DNA of 64,000 bases from Plectosphaerella cucumerina (taxonomy: Eukaryota; Ascomycota; Sordariomycetes; Glomerellales; Plectosphaerellaceae): contig JAGPXD010000002.1 of assembly GCA_020746995.1 (NCBI GenBank), positions 4,092,001 to 4,156,000 on the forward strand. The letters are read 5' to 3'. Position numbers and translations under genes: made by a program. The notes under the pieces are model-generated. The model searched no databases and had not been told where the DNA came from. It worked only from the letters and a program-made list of their open reading frames with translations. Of the stretch, positions 23,838 to 35,214 are shown piece after piece. The first letter of the stretch is position 1. The number at the start of each line of letters is the position of its first letter.

Positions 23838-26800
23838 GGCTGGCGGTTGAGCCGTTGGCGGCAACGGCGGCGGTTATGAGGTTGATGCTGCAATGCGTGC
23901 GACCAAAACAAGAACGTGCCGCCGAAGCGTCCTGACCTATGCAGACGCTCGTTGCGGTTGCCCAAAGGCGGTCGTCCTCTGACCAAGGGCTGTAAGGTGG
24001 CAGTGATCCTCTGGAGGCAGGCGGCGGACAATCAATCACGGCGTGGCAGCGAGACCCGCGGTGACAGAGAGACGTTGAAGTTGTTGATGATGTGGTGGAG
24101 TCGACAAGACGGCCGCCATGGAAGCGCAAAGGTTACTGCTATGCGTGCTGGGCAGTATGAGGTGAGACTGTCGGGCTGGGCGAGACAGGGCCGGGTCGTG
24201 GTTTGCAGAAGGCCAGACGCCGGGAGAAGGACAGGATGAGACAAAGGCGGTCGGTCGGTCGGTCTGGCTCTGTCGATCGATTGAAGTGCCGGCCCGCGTT
24301 GGGTTGGGGGAGGGGTGCAAGTCGTGTGATGAGGCGTACAACAGGAGAGGGCGAACATGTGGGAGAAGCTCCCGGGAGAGCAGAAGTAGTTAGCAATAGT
24401 CAGCGGAGCCTCCTCCACGCTCCACGTCCGGCTCGGCCAGGGCCTCGACTCGAACTGTCCAAGGAAGGCGCAGGCTGGAGCGTGGCCGCAGCCGGATGCG
24501 TCAGTGGTCGTCGGGGAGGTTAGAAGAAGCCAGGGGACTTGACATCACCCGCGACCCGGTTCGTCAAGGGGGGAGGGGGACGACTTGACGGGGGGTGTGG
24601 ATGGACGATGGACGCGAAGTTGGGACGACGAGGTCTGCCCCCGCCCGGGTGAGGAGCAGCAAAGACAAGCGCGCGCGCGTGCTGGGCTCGCTCCCGGGAG
24701 AGGGAAGACCAGCAAGCTGCTGGGGAGCAGCAGCTGGGAATCTTCAAGGGTGCCCCTGCGCATGCGCTGCCGCACGGGGATGCTCTGCTGGATACCGCTC
24801 ACAGGGCTGCTCGCCGTGCTCGGGGACCAGAGTCCACACCCTTTCCTAGGCCATCCACTCCCAGGGCCGCCCCCATCCTTGCTGATCGCGGCGGGCGGGC
24901 GGGTACGGGCACCTCCCAAACCAGACGGGGGGGAGGGCAAGGCCAAGGAGGGTTCGGGCAGCAGTGGGAGGACGACGCCCGCCGGCCGCCCGCCGTCAGA
25001 GGCGACCAGAGGGGCGGTGATGCTGGGGCAACGCAACAGGCAAGGCGCACCAGAACGCCGCGATGTAAGCGGAGCACTAATCATGGCTAGCGGGCACGCC
25101 GGCTCTGGTGGCTTTGCGTTGCCCAGCTTGCCCAGCCATGTCAGTCGCCGGGGGTGTGCGCACGCTGGGATGGCACCGGCATTGCCTTCAGACGGGGCAA
25201 GAGAGGGCTGGCCCAGGCCCGTAATGGGCCACCATATCGTCTCATTTCTCGAACTGTCGGGACACGCGATGGCATGTGGTCCTCTTGTCTGACGGGGGCT
25301 TAAACAGCGGATGCCATTGGAATAGAACCCGCCTGCCATGGCGCCTGGCTCGCCTCTCGCGTTAGGAGTTTGGGCCACCACTGTGCGTGTCGCCTGCGCT
25401 TTTTGGTTTTGATGGGTATGCGCGCTTGTTCGAATCGAGCACCGAGAATTCCGGAGAAGACTCCGCATTTCGGTTGTTGGGCCGGCGGGCGCTTCAAGCC
25501 TCATGTTCTCTCCGGGCCCAGGGCCCAGGTAACGAACGACCATGGCGGCCGGCGGGCGGGCGGGTGTGCAGGCTTGCATCGCAGCAAGCGTGGGATGCCA
25601 AAGACGGGAAGAGGGAATCCAGGATTTGATACAAGAACGACGAAAGGAGAGGGGATGGAGGCAGGGGGATGCGCAGGGGCAAGGGGCGTTCGGGGGCACA
25701 GCCAGCCCGTTTACGCCTCGTCCTCTGTCCGTCCGCCCGCAAACGCCGCCGCTGCCGAGCCGCCATCGCCGCCGCCACTTCCTGTGTCCCGGTATTCTTC
25801 CAAATATCAGTCTTGGCACTGGTGTTGATGGTGGTGGTGGCAAGGGTGCGATGGCGGGATGGGAGGCTCCTTGGCCAGGAACAAATGCAAGTACGAGTAT
25901 TCGAATCCAAGCCAACAAACTGGGGGGCAGATCGCCCCCGTTTCTCACAAAACAAGGGCGCGTCCCAGAGTAGGGGTTCCCCTGCCCTGTTTGCAACGAT
26001 GGGGGGCGCCCGCCAGAACTTTGAGAGGCATTGAGGCTTCCGGTATCCCGCGGCGGCGTGCTAGCTCCCTTCTTGGGGCCACAAAGCAAAGCAGTGCAAC
26101 CCCTGGGCCTCCTGGGCCTTGGGAAGACGTGGGCACCGGTGGGCTTCCTCTGTTCTACGAGAACCCTATCCCGGATGCGGGAGCTGGCTGCAGGTTTCCC
26201 CTGATCAGACCAGTGATATTGTGACAGCGTCTCGATGTGGAAAGGCCTGCAGACATGCTCGTTTCGCATAGAAAGCTTGCGAGTCGTGATGGGACGCCTT
26301 ACCAGGCTTCTTGAGATGTCGACGCGTCGTCGAGAACGACTCCTTTCTCCCTTTGGTCAAGCTCCCCTCGCCCGACGATGCCGCAGCAGTTCTTGGCCAC
26401 GAGGTTGCTCTCGGGGGACTGTTGCACCGGGGATTGTCCGGGGTGACTGCCGGGACGAACCAAAGATGGGCTTCGGTACGACGATGCCCAGCCCGAAGGC
26501 AACGGGCTAGGCAGGGGACCGGTTCGGGAGCAGCCAGGCGCAGCAGGCACACGGCAAGGAGGGGGGAAACCCAAACTGATTGATGCCAAGCGTTGCGGTG
26601 GTGGTGGTGCACTGGCGCAGACGTGAGGAGGAGCCTAAGAGGGGTGGCACCCGATGGGCTCGGGCTCCAGGCGATCCATGTCCAACTGCCGGCCTGAAGG
26701 ATTCTGGCGCGCATACGAGGGGACACGGCCATCGACTGGGGCTTCCGGGGGCCTGGTTGTGTGTGGTGTCACTGGTGTGTGTGTGGTGGCCTTGTGCCTG

Positions 26801-28013
26801 CCTTGTGGGTTCTGGCAGGTATGTTTTCATGGCAATTTTGTTTCGTCGGGATCTCCGGCCAACCCTGCCCGATCCCCGCCTTCCTCGCGGGCATCTCTGC
26901 CGAGAGAGAGATGTGTGGACGTGCTCTTGGATCTTGGATCTTGGTCAAGTTTCGGCGATACTTGCGCGCCCTACGGACGGATGGCTTCCCACCGCCTCAC
27001 CAAGGAGGGCGGCGCCGGCGCGGCGCGGGGGCACAACGACGAGGGGGGTGTCCCATGGCGATGGTCCAGGCAGGCGGGTGGAATGCGGTGGGCGGGTGTT
27101 GTGATTTCGAAATGAGCTTGCATGTCGACAAAGTGGGCGTTCCCTTGATGGCCACCGCTAATGCCTGTCAACGTCGAGTCAGTTTTCCTGCCGGTCGGTT
27201 CTGCGTGTTGGCCCGAAGCCGGCCGGCCGCCCTGAACATGCGGCTTGCGGCGGGCGGTGCGGCATGCGGCGTGCGACGTCAATGCATGCGGCCGATGATG
27301 GCGCCCCGAGGGACCTACCGTAGATGCCGCGGGTTCAACGGCGTCTTGGTGTTTCATGGGTGGTGCAGTGCATATGCCCTGGCAGGTAACCTGGACGCCC
27401 AGCCAGAAATAGCCGACGGCTCGGAGTTGACGTTCCCTCCGACTGGTTTGTCCGCGAGGGGTCCCATCGGAAATGCGGACGGACTTGACGGGAGCTTGCT
27501 TGGGGGGGAGATGGTGGGTGGTGGGTGGTGGATGCAATTGTGATCGGAGGCTTCTTCCTAGGCCTTGTCAACCGAGCTTGTGTCGGCTTGTGGAGTTTTT
27601 TGGCACGTCGCATTCGGTGGAACGTTGGATGTGAGGAAGTCACGCTCCAGGTGCTCCACCATTGGCACTTGCAGGGACCGATCGTGGTTGCCTGCCGGGT
27701 GGGACGGCCATCAGTGCTGCCCGGGCAGACAAATGCCAGAACTGGTCCGTGCGTGATAGCACCTGCCGTCCCTTCCACCAAGAAGCAACAGCTCTACCGC
27801 CTCGGTGAGACCTCGGTGTGCCCCGCCATCCATCCGCCAAGACCCGCTACACCATCAGTCACCACCGGCACTGCCCCTCACTCGGGGCGGAAAACTTCAC
27901 CACACACCACCACCACGATAAACAACCCCTTGCGCCCCCAGCAAGCTTCGCGTTTCGCCATCACAGCCAAGACGTCGCAACGCATCACCAGCGAACTCTG
28001 ACCCCTCGCGATC
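23838..28013. other. 4.2 kb GC-rich gene-free region between divergent genes
   Basis: No recognisable protein domain, tRNA or transposon is seen. Long frames are open on both strands at once (for example minus strand 24545-26269), with Arg/Pro/Gly/Ser-rich translations, as expected of GC-rich non-coding DNA. Short tandem repeats occur, such as four CGGT units at 24248-24263. It must include the promoters, and perhaps a long 5' UTR of the regulator gene. Confidence 0.6.
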
Positions 28014-28667
28014 ATGGTGGAAACCGTGCCCCTCGACCTCGTCCCTGCCGACCACCAGGTGCACGTGGCTCTTTTCCGCAATGTCCAGAACGCCGCCTTC
28101 CTGCACGAGCAGCTCCTGGCCCGCAACTCAGACTTCGAGTATGCCTTCATAGACGCCTCGGTCGTCATCTCCCGTACCCATATCCTTGCTGCCGCCTTCA
28201 AGGCCCTGTCCGCCAAGCTCAGCGACACCCTCAAGACGCCAAATGTCCACTCTGAGCTCGTGACCTCGCTCAGCCCCTCAAAGAATGTGCGCATCCTCCC
28301 GCCGCTGCCGACATGATCAACATGGGTATGACTACTGACGAGCCATTGGCAGATTTCCGAGGCATATCGCCGCTTTGGTATCGGCCCCGCAACCAAGGAC
28401 CTCGTTGCCGTCAAGATCACCTTCCCTACTGCCGACGCCCCGGCACGGACGGCAGAGGATGTGCAGAAGCATCTGACACAACACGTTCAGGGCACGGAGG
28501 AGGCCTTCTCCGATGCGAACATTGCTGCCATCACAGATGTGTCCAAGCTCAAGAAGTACTACAAGCTCAATGGCCTGCCCTGGCTTGACAAGATCAAGGA
28601 CGAGAACGAGAAGAGGCACCAGATGGACGGCCTGGTACTCAGCGCTATGGCTCTGAGGGGTGCCTAG
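28014..28667 (+). CDS. CGI121: EKC/KEOPS complex subunit CGI121
   Basis: Two exons (28014-28286, 28353-28667) give 195 residues, the usual length for Cgi121/TPRKB proteins. Landmarks are HVALFRNVQNAAFLHEQLL near the N terminus, the FIDASVVISRTHILAAAFKA segment and NISEAYRRFGIGPATKDLVAVK across the splice junction. The protein is the small KEOPS subunit that binds Bud32; the complex makes t6A37 in tRNAs that read ANN codons and also affects telomeres and transcription. The intron has an unusual donor (gtgcgc) but a good branch (actgac) and acceptor, and the joined sequence fits the family. It is convergent with proline dehydrogenase, with only 43 bp between the stops. It lacks a targeting signal, so cytosol or nucleus is expected. 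Confidence 0.88.
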
Positions 28668-28710
28668 AGGGTGATATTGGATGATATTCTGGTCGGGCGT
28701 CGGCACGTCT

Positions 28711-30323
28711 CTACACTCCCAATACCCTCCTCGTCCTCCTCACCACCTCGGTCCACATGGCATCGCGCCCTGCCCGTGTCCGCTGCACCGCGTCCCGGTT
28801 CTCGTGCGCCCGCCGCAAGAGGTACTTCATACAATCCCCCGTGGACCCCCAGACGAGATACTTGTAGGCATCAAGCGTCCGCGCATTCCTCGCCCGCCAT
28901 CCCGCCACGGCATCGGCCTCTGTCTCTGTCTCGTCACCCCGCGCTGCCGGAGCCGGGCCCGACCCCGACAGCCCCGCCTTCTTGGCCGACACGAGCTCGC
29001 AGCTGACCTCATCCGCCATGCCCTGGAGCTGTCCGAAAGCCACCTGGATTCCCGCTTCGCCCGCTTCGCAGATGGCCCGTCCTCGCCGCACCGACTCGGC
29101 GTTGTGCGAGGCCAGCACCATACTCACACGCGGGAATGTTGCCGTCCCGGCCTTCTCCGCATCCCCGACCGGCCGCAACACCGGACCCCATTCCCGGCGG
29201 AGAAGGCTCCGCGCGATGGAGTTGTACGCCGCGTCCGTCTCGTCCTTGGTATCGTGGAAGAGCTCCCGCGGGTCGCTGCCGAGGTATGCGCCTCGCACCA
29301 GCTTGACGCCCAGGGTGAAGCCTCCCTGTTGGGCGGCAGCGAGATGTGTCGCCAGGGTCCGAGGCGTGGACTTTCGGTACGCCTGGTACGTTCCGTAAAT
29401 TACGGCACGACCAGGGACCGTGTTATACTTCTTCATGTACTCGAGCGTCCAGTCGTCGATGCCGTCCTGCACGGCCGCCTGCTCGGCGTCGAAGAGGAGC
29501 CGGACCCCGCGGGATGCCGCACGGGCGCAGACCTCATCAATAGCCTGCGCCAGAGCTGCCGATGCTGGTAGCCGTTCCGACAGGCTGTACAGGGCCTGAC
29601 GGCCTGCGCCCGTGAACCTGGCCGGGGTCAGCGACTTGTCAAACAAATAGTGGGAATAGATGAGTCTTGCTTGAGTGCCACGAAGTCACCCGGTGAGGCC
29701 AGATCCACCGTCGCCTTTGTCCCTCTCGCCCACGGCATAATCTCATCTCTGATGCACGCCTCGGCTACCTCGCCATCGCCGCAACTCGACAGCTCCTTCG
29801 TCTGCTCTTCGGTCAACACCACCTCCTTGGCATATCCTAGGATGACGCCAGTAAAACCAATGCGCTTGAGGCGGGCAATGGTCTCAGCGACCTCGTCTGG
29901 TGTCTCGCCGGCGCAAAACTGCGCATAGAACGTCTTCTTCATGAACCAGCGCAGCGCCGGGTTGCGATCTGGGTTCAAAGGGGCCAGGGTCGTGTTGGCG
30001 AGCAGGGACATGATGGCGAGCGAGGGCGGGAGCAGCACGGGCGACGAGGAGACGGTCGTGGTCAGTAGGGAGCGAAGGATCATATGCAGCGGGAGGACAG
30101 CGAGGGGTGCGTCGGCCACAAAAGGCGCGGGCGGCGGGAGAGGCGGGATAGAGGGCATGGTGTTCTGGGGCGCGGCGACGAGGTTCTCCTTTGACGAGGA
30201 GGGCGTGAGGCGCCGGCTGGGGGAGGAGTGGATCGTGGCCATCTTTGGGAGAAGGAGGAGGTGCGTTCTGTAGGTGACGGGCCGATGCAGACGCAAGCCG
30301 CCGAGGCCTCGTGTCAAAGTCAT
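28711..30323 (-). CDS. Proline dehydrogenase, mitochondrial
   Basis: Two minus-strand exons (30323-29671, 29617-28711) give 519 residues. The N terminus is basic and hydroxylated (MTLTRGLGGLRLHRPVTYR...), fitting mitochondrial import. PRODH barrel landmarks follow: WFMKKTFYAQFCAGE, RGVRLLFDAEQAAVQ, TLGVKLVRGAYLGSD, VSMVLASHNAESVRRG and the substrate-binding helix YLLRRAHENRDAVQRT. The enzyme oxidises L-proline to pyrroline-5-carboxylate with FAD and passes electrons to the respiratory chain. The intron (29618-29670, 53 bp) starts with gcaaga, making it a GC-AG intron, with branch gctgac and acceptor cag; splicing gives DFVALKFTGAGRQ, the family sequence. A TATA-like element lies about 120 bp upstream. 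Confidence 0.92.
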
Positions 30324-31402
30324 AATGGAGGAATGTCAGGTTATGACGAGGTGGAATAACGACGCTGAGATCTGAAGTCTACCGGTGCTATTACTGCTTG
30401 ATGAGGAGAGGCAGCACTGATGCGGCGCAACGCGAAAGCCTCGAGCTTATATGGCAGAGCATCTCGTTCTGGCGCGGGCTCTATCTCCGCGCTGGTCCCT
30501 CATGACGCCTGCCGACCGATGCATCCTTCTCATGATGGCAGGCGCTTCATTGGCCGTTCTTGATGCGACCGCGCGCACTGGCGGAAGGATATCTCGTCCC
30601 CGCGGGCTTCTTATCTCCAACGACCTCAAGAGGGGGTGGGGAAGAAGAAGCACTTTGGGTGCGGACGTCGGAGAGATCACCCGGCCGGTCGGAGGTCAAC
30701 GCCGACGCGGGGTTGACGGCTTCATGGAGGGCGGTGGCCTTCCGGAAGGAGAAGGCGAGGACGACGGTGTGCCTGATCCCGGGGGCCGTCTCGACGCCAA
30801 CGGATGCACTGTATCTGCCGGGCCGACCGTTGGGACGCGGAGGTGGCTTTTCGATCCGGCTATGGTGGCTGCGGGGGAAAGGGTATCATATCAGCAGGGC
30901 AATAGATGTGGATGTAGTCGACTTGGAATGATCTTGACCGGCTGCTCGTGGTGTTGCTTTTACGAGTGACATTCAACTTGAAGCCGTGACCAACAGCCCC
31001 AGGCTGGACGGCGCCATGTGGTTAATGAGTCTGGCCTTGGGCAGAACACTACACCAAGGGAACGCGTCGTCAGATCGAGTGGTGTCCCATTGTTAGAACC
31101 AAGGATGCCTTTCGATGAAAATGGCCCGTCTTGGATATCTACAAATAGACAGATCCTTCGTCCAGGGTCCTGCAGCAGAACCAGGATCTGGCGTGCTACT
31201 TACGGCCAAGGGCTGACATGAACCGCCTATTGCTGACGTCTGCGGCTTATGGTCCCAGGCACATCCAACGGCTTACAGATCATGGTTGACAGTTGACGGT
31301 TTGATGAGTTACACCCACAGGTTTAAAGGTCTCTCACTGCCACTCCCCCTTTCACTCCCCCATTCAGATTTGAGCTCCAGACATAATGCCACCTATCGCA
31401 AC
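30324..31402. other. Intergenic, no supported gene
   Basis: About 1.1 kb between divergent genes, so it should hold both promoters. A 172-codon plus-strand frame at 30451-30969 has no recognisable domain. Confidence 0.5.
30446..30452 (-). promoter_or_regulatory. Possible TATA box of proline dehydrogenase
   Basis: On the minus strand ATATAAG lies about 125 bp before the proline dehydrogenase ATG. The call rests on motif and distance only. Confidence 0.35.
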
Positions 31403-32209
31403 ATGGCCGCCATCAAGCCCGTCGTCGTCATCATCCCCGGCGGCTTCCACCGCCCAAGCCACTACGACAACCTCACCAATCCTCTTCGTGAGAAGGGCTA
31501 CGATGTTCTGACCCCGCCCTTGGTCGTCGCCGGCGATGAGAACGTCGACGCCGACGCAACGCCCCTCAGCGATGTTGCGCGCATCTTTGAGGAGCTAAAA
31601 CCCCTCCTCGATCAGGGTCGCGAGGCCGTCTTGGTCTCCCACAGCTACGGCAGCGTCGTCGCAGCGGAGAGTCTGAAAGAGCACACCATCCAAGACCGGA
31701 AAGAACGCGGGCTCCAAGGCGGCATCAAGGGCTGGGTTTGCATCGCTGGCTTCGCGTTCCCCGCGCTGGGCAAGAATCTCATGGGGGGCGAAGATGAACT
31801 GCCGCTCCTGCCCTACCAGACCCTGAAGGTGGGCAGATCTCCAGATCAGATGCGATGGAAGCAAAAGCTGACTAGATCAAAGGATGGCCTGCTTTCGCTC
31901 ACCGAGGACGCCAAACCCCTGTTCTTCAACGATGTGCCGCCCGAAATTGCCGACGAAGCCTGGGCTTCGATTCTCAAGTTCCAATCGCACAAGAGCTTGA
32001 CCTCGCTGCCAACGTTTATCGCATCTCAGGCGAAGTGCAGCAAGACGTATGTCCTTTGCGAGAAGGATCAGACCGTGCCGCCGCAGTTCCAGGAGATGAT
32101 GGTTGGCGTTGGCGGCTTTGACAAGGTTCTGAGGGTGCCCGCGGGTCACGCACCGTACCTGACTGTTCCTGACCAAGTGGTCGCAGCGATCGAGGGAGCA
32201 TGCTCATAA
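31403..32209 (+). CDS. Alpha/beta hydrolase (AB_hydrolase, small single-domain)
   Basis: One exon of 268 residues from the ATG at 31403. An in-frame ATG at 31304 would add 33 residues, but that stretch looks like leader sequence. The fold begins at once with VVVIIPGGFHRPSHYDNL, which supplies the oxyanion loop. The nucleophile is the Ser of VSHSYGSVV, the acid is probably the Asp of CEKDQTVP, and the His is in AGHAPYL near the C terminus. The arrangement resembles the methylesterase/hydroxynitrile-lyase-like hydrolases that are common in fungi. No signal peptide is seen, so it is presumably cytosolic. The substrate is unknown. Confidence 0.82.
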   Translation: MAAIKPVVVIIPGGFHRPSHYDNLTNPLREKGYDVLTPPLVVAGDENVDADATPLSDVARIFEELKPLLDQGREAVLVSHSYGSVVAAESLKEHTIQDRKERGLQGGIKGWVCIAGFAFPALGKNLMGGEDELPLLPYQTLKVGRSPDQMRWKQKLTRSKDGLLSLTEDAKPLFFNDVPPEIADEAWASILKFQSHKSLTSLPTFIASQAKCSKTYVLCEKDQTVPPQFQEMMVGVGGFDKVLRVPAGHAPYLTVPDQVVAAIEGACS

Positions 32210-33129
32210 ATGCCGCAGGCGTCAAAGGCTGGGGCAGCGTCTGGTTTGTGGGGTGGTTTGTTATTATTGTGGTAGTTGAGGATGACAATAGAAGATATGT
32301 TGGCGTGTCCCGCCAGGCCGTCGAAGTTCTTCTGCTTGGCCTATGGCCATTTCGACATCCTGGCATGCCTTAACGGCATGCCTCTGAACCCATGCGGTGG
32401 TCGAACTCTCACGCCAAAGCGCTATGGCCAGAGCTGATGGCAGGTACCTAAAAGGGAGTCCGGGCCGATGAGTCAAGCTCTCAGCTTCCCGCGTCTATGC
32501 CAGGCAGGCTGGGTCGCGTCATGAGGACTCGGCGTTCCTCTACTGTACGTAGCGCTGCCATCCGCGGCGAGACAGACCTCCTTGATTATAACTCCCCACC
32601 CCTGTCCAGGTTCGCCGGAGGCGCAGTCGGTCCATTCGGTCTCTTCTTCTGGAAAAATGGTCCAGCCCGAAGTCTCCTCCGCCTCGAGTCTCAATGGCCT
32701 AGACATGGGTTTCTCGCCCTCGCCGCCGGTGATAAGACGGGCGGGCCCGACGGTATTGTTGACCAAGGTACGTAGCTGGACGACGAGCTAGTCCTGGGGT
32801 ACCGTTGTACTGGGCGATACCAAGGCCATGTTGCTGTAGAGCGACTGGGCGGCTCCTCGAGCACGTCGATGGGTCATGACTTGACGCCGCCAAGTAGGCC
32901 ATGTCTGTGCGGGTGGGCATCGAGGTTGTGGTCGTGCGCCTGGGATCCAATGGCGGTGAAGAGGGTGCCTGTCGGCAAGTCGATCGATAATTCGGAGAAC
33001 CTCGATCGTCGAGATGAAGTCGTAGGTTCTGCAGGGCTTTTCAACGAGGCTCGTCGCCACATTGCTCAGCACCCGGTAGGCTTCAAAGAAGTAGAATCCA
33101 GCGTCGGCTCGTCAAAGGTATCATGCAGA
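32210..33129. other. Intergenic, no supported gene
   Basis: About 0.9 kb between convergent genes. Minus-strand frames at 32473-32766 and 32788-33072 have mixed composition but no domain that I recognise and no splice sites that join them convincingly. A decayed gene cannot be excluded. Confidence 0.4.
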
Positions 33130-33777
33130 CTACGCTTCGAGAGCCGATGTGGGAGCACCACCCTTGAAGAGTTTCCGGATGGACTGGATGTATCCGACCG
33201 GCCGCCCCTTCAGCAGGGAAACGGCATCTTGCAAACCGCCATATCCGATGCCGAAGAGGAGACCGTATCTGGCTGACCGAGCCGCCGCAGGGAGGGAAAA
33301 CCTGTCTTCCAAAAGGGTTAGTCAAGCATGGCAAAAGCGTGCAAAAGACTCACTCCAGGCGCTGAAGCACCCAGCGGCGGTGACACTCGCGCAGATTGTG
33401 CTGATCATGTCGGTCTGGCCGCGGCACCGGTCAATGGTGCTCTCGAGGCTGAAGGCCAGCACAGCCCAGATGCCGATACGGCTGCCCAAGCGCAGACCTT
33501 CGCGCATGGCGCCGCGGGTGGCGTGGTAGTTCTTCGACTTGTGGTAGAGGTACCAGCCAGCCTCGGAGGTGGGCATCTTGTGGGCGTGTTCGGCGCGGAA
33601 TCGAAGGGCGGCGGTCTGGGAGCCATGGGCGCTGCCGAGGGCGACGCCGAGAGCGAAGCCGCTGACTCCGGCGAGGGGGATGCGGCTGGCGGTCGGGAGG
33701 GAGAGGCGGGACTCCTTGGGGGGCTGGGCCATGCCGAGGGCCTCGATGAGGGTTTGGTGCGGCGGGACGGCAGCCAT
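33130..33777 (-). CDS. Small membrane protein, possibly Tim17/22/23-like
   Basis: Two minus-strand exons (33777-33354, 33305-33130) give 199 residues. Three glycine-rich hydrophobic stretches are visible: GVSGFALGVALGSAHGS, GLRLGSRIGIWAVLAFSLE and ARYGLLFGIGYGGLQDA, with a conserved-looking EHAHKMPTSEAGWYLYHKSKNY loop between the first two. Small-xxx-small spacing within helices and the overall size suggest a Tim17-like mitochondrial inner-membrane protein, but I cannot assign the family with certainty. The 48-bp intron has donor gtgagt and branch ctaac; the acceptor aag gives SAWNRFSLPAAARSARYG. An acceptor at the nearby cag would need another donor. The start at 33777 is the first ATG in frame. 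Confidence 0.65.
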
Positions 33778-34286
33778 GGCGGGCGAGCGTGTGGTGAGAG
33801 GTGTCGGTGGGTATTGAGTGTTGTCGGTCAGGGAAATTTCGGGGGCTGCCGACTCGAAGCTGTCAACTGACTGCGGACGGGCGCTGGGACCCACTGGAGC
33901 TTCGGCGCGAGATCACCTGATTTCGCATCGTCCAACGGTGAAACGGCCGGACGGTGGTGCGGCGGCAGGTTGCCGCGATAAACCGTCGGACGACTTAGTT
34001 GCAAATGGACAGAGACGGGGAAGTCTGTGATCTCTATTTCCGAGTGAGGCGTTAAACTTCTGATTCTACCTTCATTGAATCCATCCATGGCAGGATAGAC
34101 ACAGGACGACAAGTCAGACAGCTCAATGGCTTCGGTGGCGGAAGGGGCGTTGAGCTTGGACCAAAAATCACCACGCCCGCAAGACCAAACGTGAACACCG
34201 ACCCCAGGACCTCGCCGACATTTCGACATCTGATCAACACCTGTGAAGCAAAAGGCAAAAGAGGAGGCATCCGCAGATGCTTCCGA
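33778..34286. other. Spacer, no gene seen
   Basis: About 0.5 kb upstream of the small membrane protein gene and next to tRNA-Ile. No domain-like frame is seen. Confidence 0.5.
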
Positions 34287-34360
34287 TGGTCAGTATGAGG
34301 GTCGAACTCATGGCCTTCGCATTATTAGTACGACGCTCTAACCAACTGAGCTAACCGACC
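34287..34360 (-). tRNA. tRNA-Ile (AAT)
   Basis: Seventy-four nucleotides fold as a standard cloverleaf on the minus strand. The acceptor stem is GGTCGGT/ACTGACC, the anticodon stem TCGTA/TGCGA encloses loop CTAATAA with anticodon AAT, and the T loop is TTCGACC. There is no intron. It lies 94 bp from the stop codon of the DUF899 gene, on the same strand. Confidence 0.93.
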
Positions 34361-34454
34361 ATTTTGCGGATGACGAATTCCAAGATTGCTGGGCCAACTT
34401 GTGGCAATCTCAGAGAGCTTGTTCCTCACCACTCCGTGGCACTGGCGTTCCCTA

Positions 34455-35214
34455 TCACTCTTCATCGTCTCCCCTCATCTTGAAACCCTCTGGTCCAGCA
34501 GAGTCATCCTGGCGACCCAGCGGCGTCAGGTCCAGCAGCTGCAGCGTGCCCAGGAACTTGTCGCCGCCCCGCGCAAACGCGGAGTATGTGTGAAAGATCT
34601 CCCCGTCCCGCTTCAGAAACACGCTCCATCCCGGCTGGTCCCCGGAGATATGGAACTTCTTTCCTTTGGCCTCAAGTTCCTCAGCCGTCATGTAGTTGTA
34701 TGTAACCGGCGCCTTGTCAGCGTCGAGCGTGACGTGTAAGTCGTAGTTGAAGTCAGAGCCACCACTAGAGTACCAGGGGAACGACCAGCCCATGTCCCGC
34801 CGGAAAGCGTCGAGCTTTTCCTTTGGGGCACGCGAGATGACGGCCAGCGATGTGTTGCGCTGGCGCAAGTAGAAGTCGGTAGGCATGTGTTCCCCCATGA
34901 AGCGACAGCCGCCGCAGCCCTTGGTGTCCTCGGGCGCGAACATGTAGTGGTAGACGATGAGCTGATCGCGGCCGTCGAAGAGATCGGCGAGGGAGACGCG
35001 GGAGCCGGACGGGCCCTCGAAGGTGTACTCCTTGGTCACCCGGACCATGGGTAGCTCTTGACGTTCTTTGGCGAGGGCATCACTGGCGCGAGTGAGGTCC
35101 TTTTCCTTCTGAAGGAGGGCCTTGCGTGCCTGCAACCACTCGGTGGGTTCTACGACCTGGACTTCGTGAGCTAAGAAGTACTTGATGCAGCGAACATCTT
35201 ACCTTTCCGACCAT
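34455..35214 (-). CDS. DUF899 family thioredoxin-like protein
   Basis: Two minus-strand exons: a 12-base first exon (35214-35203, MVGK) and 35156-34455, giving 237 residues. The sequence starts as DUF899 proteins do, with EPTEWLQARKALLQKEKDLTRASDAL and KERQELPMVRV, followed by EGPSGSRVSLADLFDGRDQLIVYHYMF, a GCGGCRFMGEH cysteine pair in the position of a thioredoxin-like active site, GWSFPWYSSGGSDFNYD and PGWSVFLKRDGEIFHTYSAFARG. The biochemical role of the family is not established, although a thioredoxin-like fold suggests redox chemistry. The 46-bp intron has donor gtaaga and acceptor cag. The tiny first exon is inferred; without it the next in-frame ATG would remove the conserved start. 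Confidence 0.82.

Noticed and set aside
24545..26269. 574-codon ATG-started frame on the minus strand as a gene
   Set aside because: The translation is Arg/Pro/Ser/Gly-rich without any domain, and long frames are open on the opposite strand at the same place, as expected of GC-rich non-coding DNA.
30451..30969. 172-codon plus-strand frame as a gene
   Set aside because: It has no recognisable domain, lies in the promoter of proline dehydrogenase, and overlaps open frames in other phases.
32473..33072. Minus-strand frames as exons of one gene
   Set aside because: I found no splice sites that join them, and a stop lies between them in the best frame; evidence is too weak for a gene or pseudogene call.
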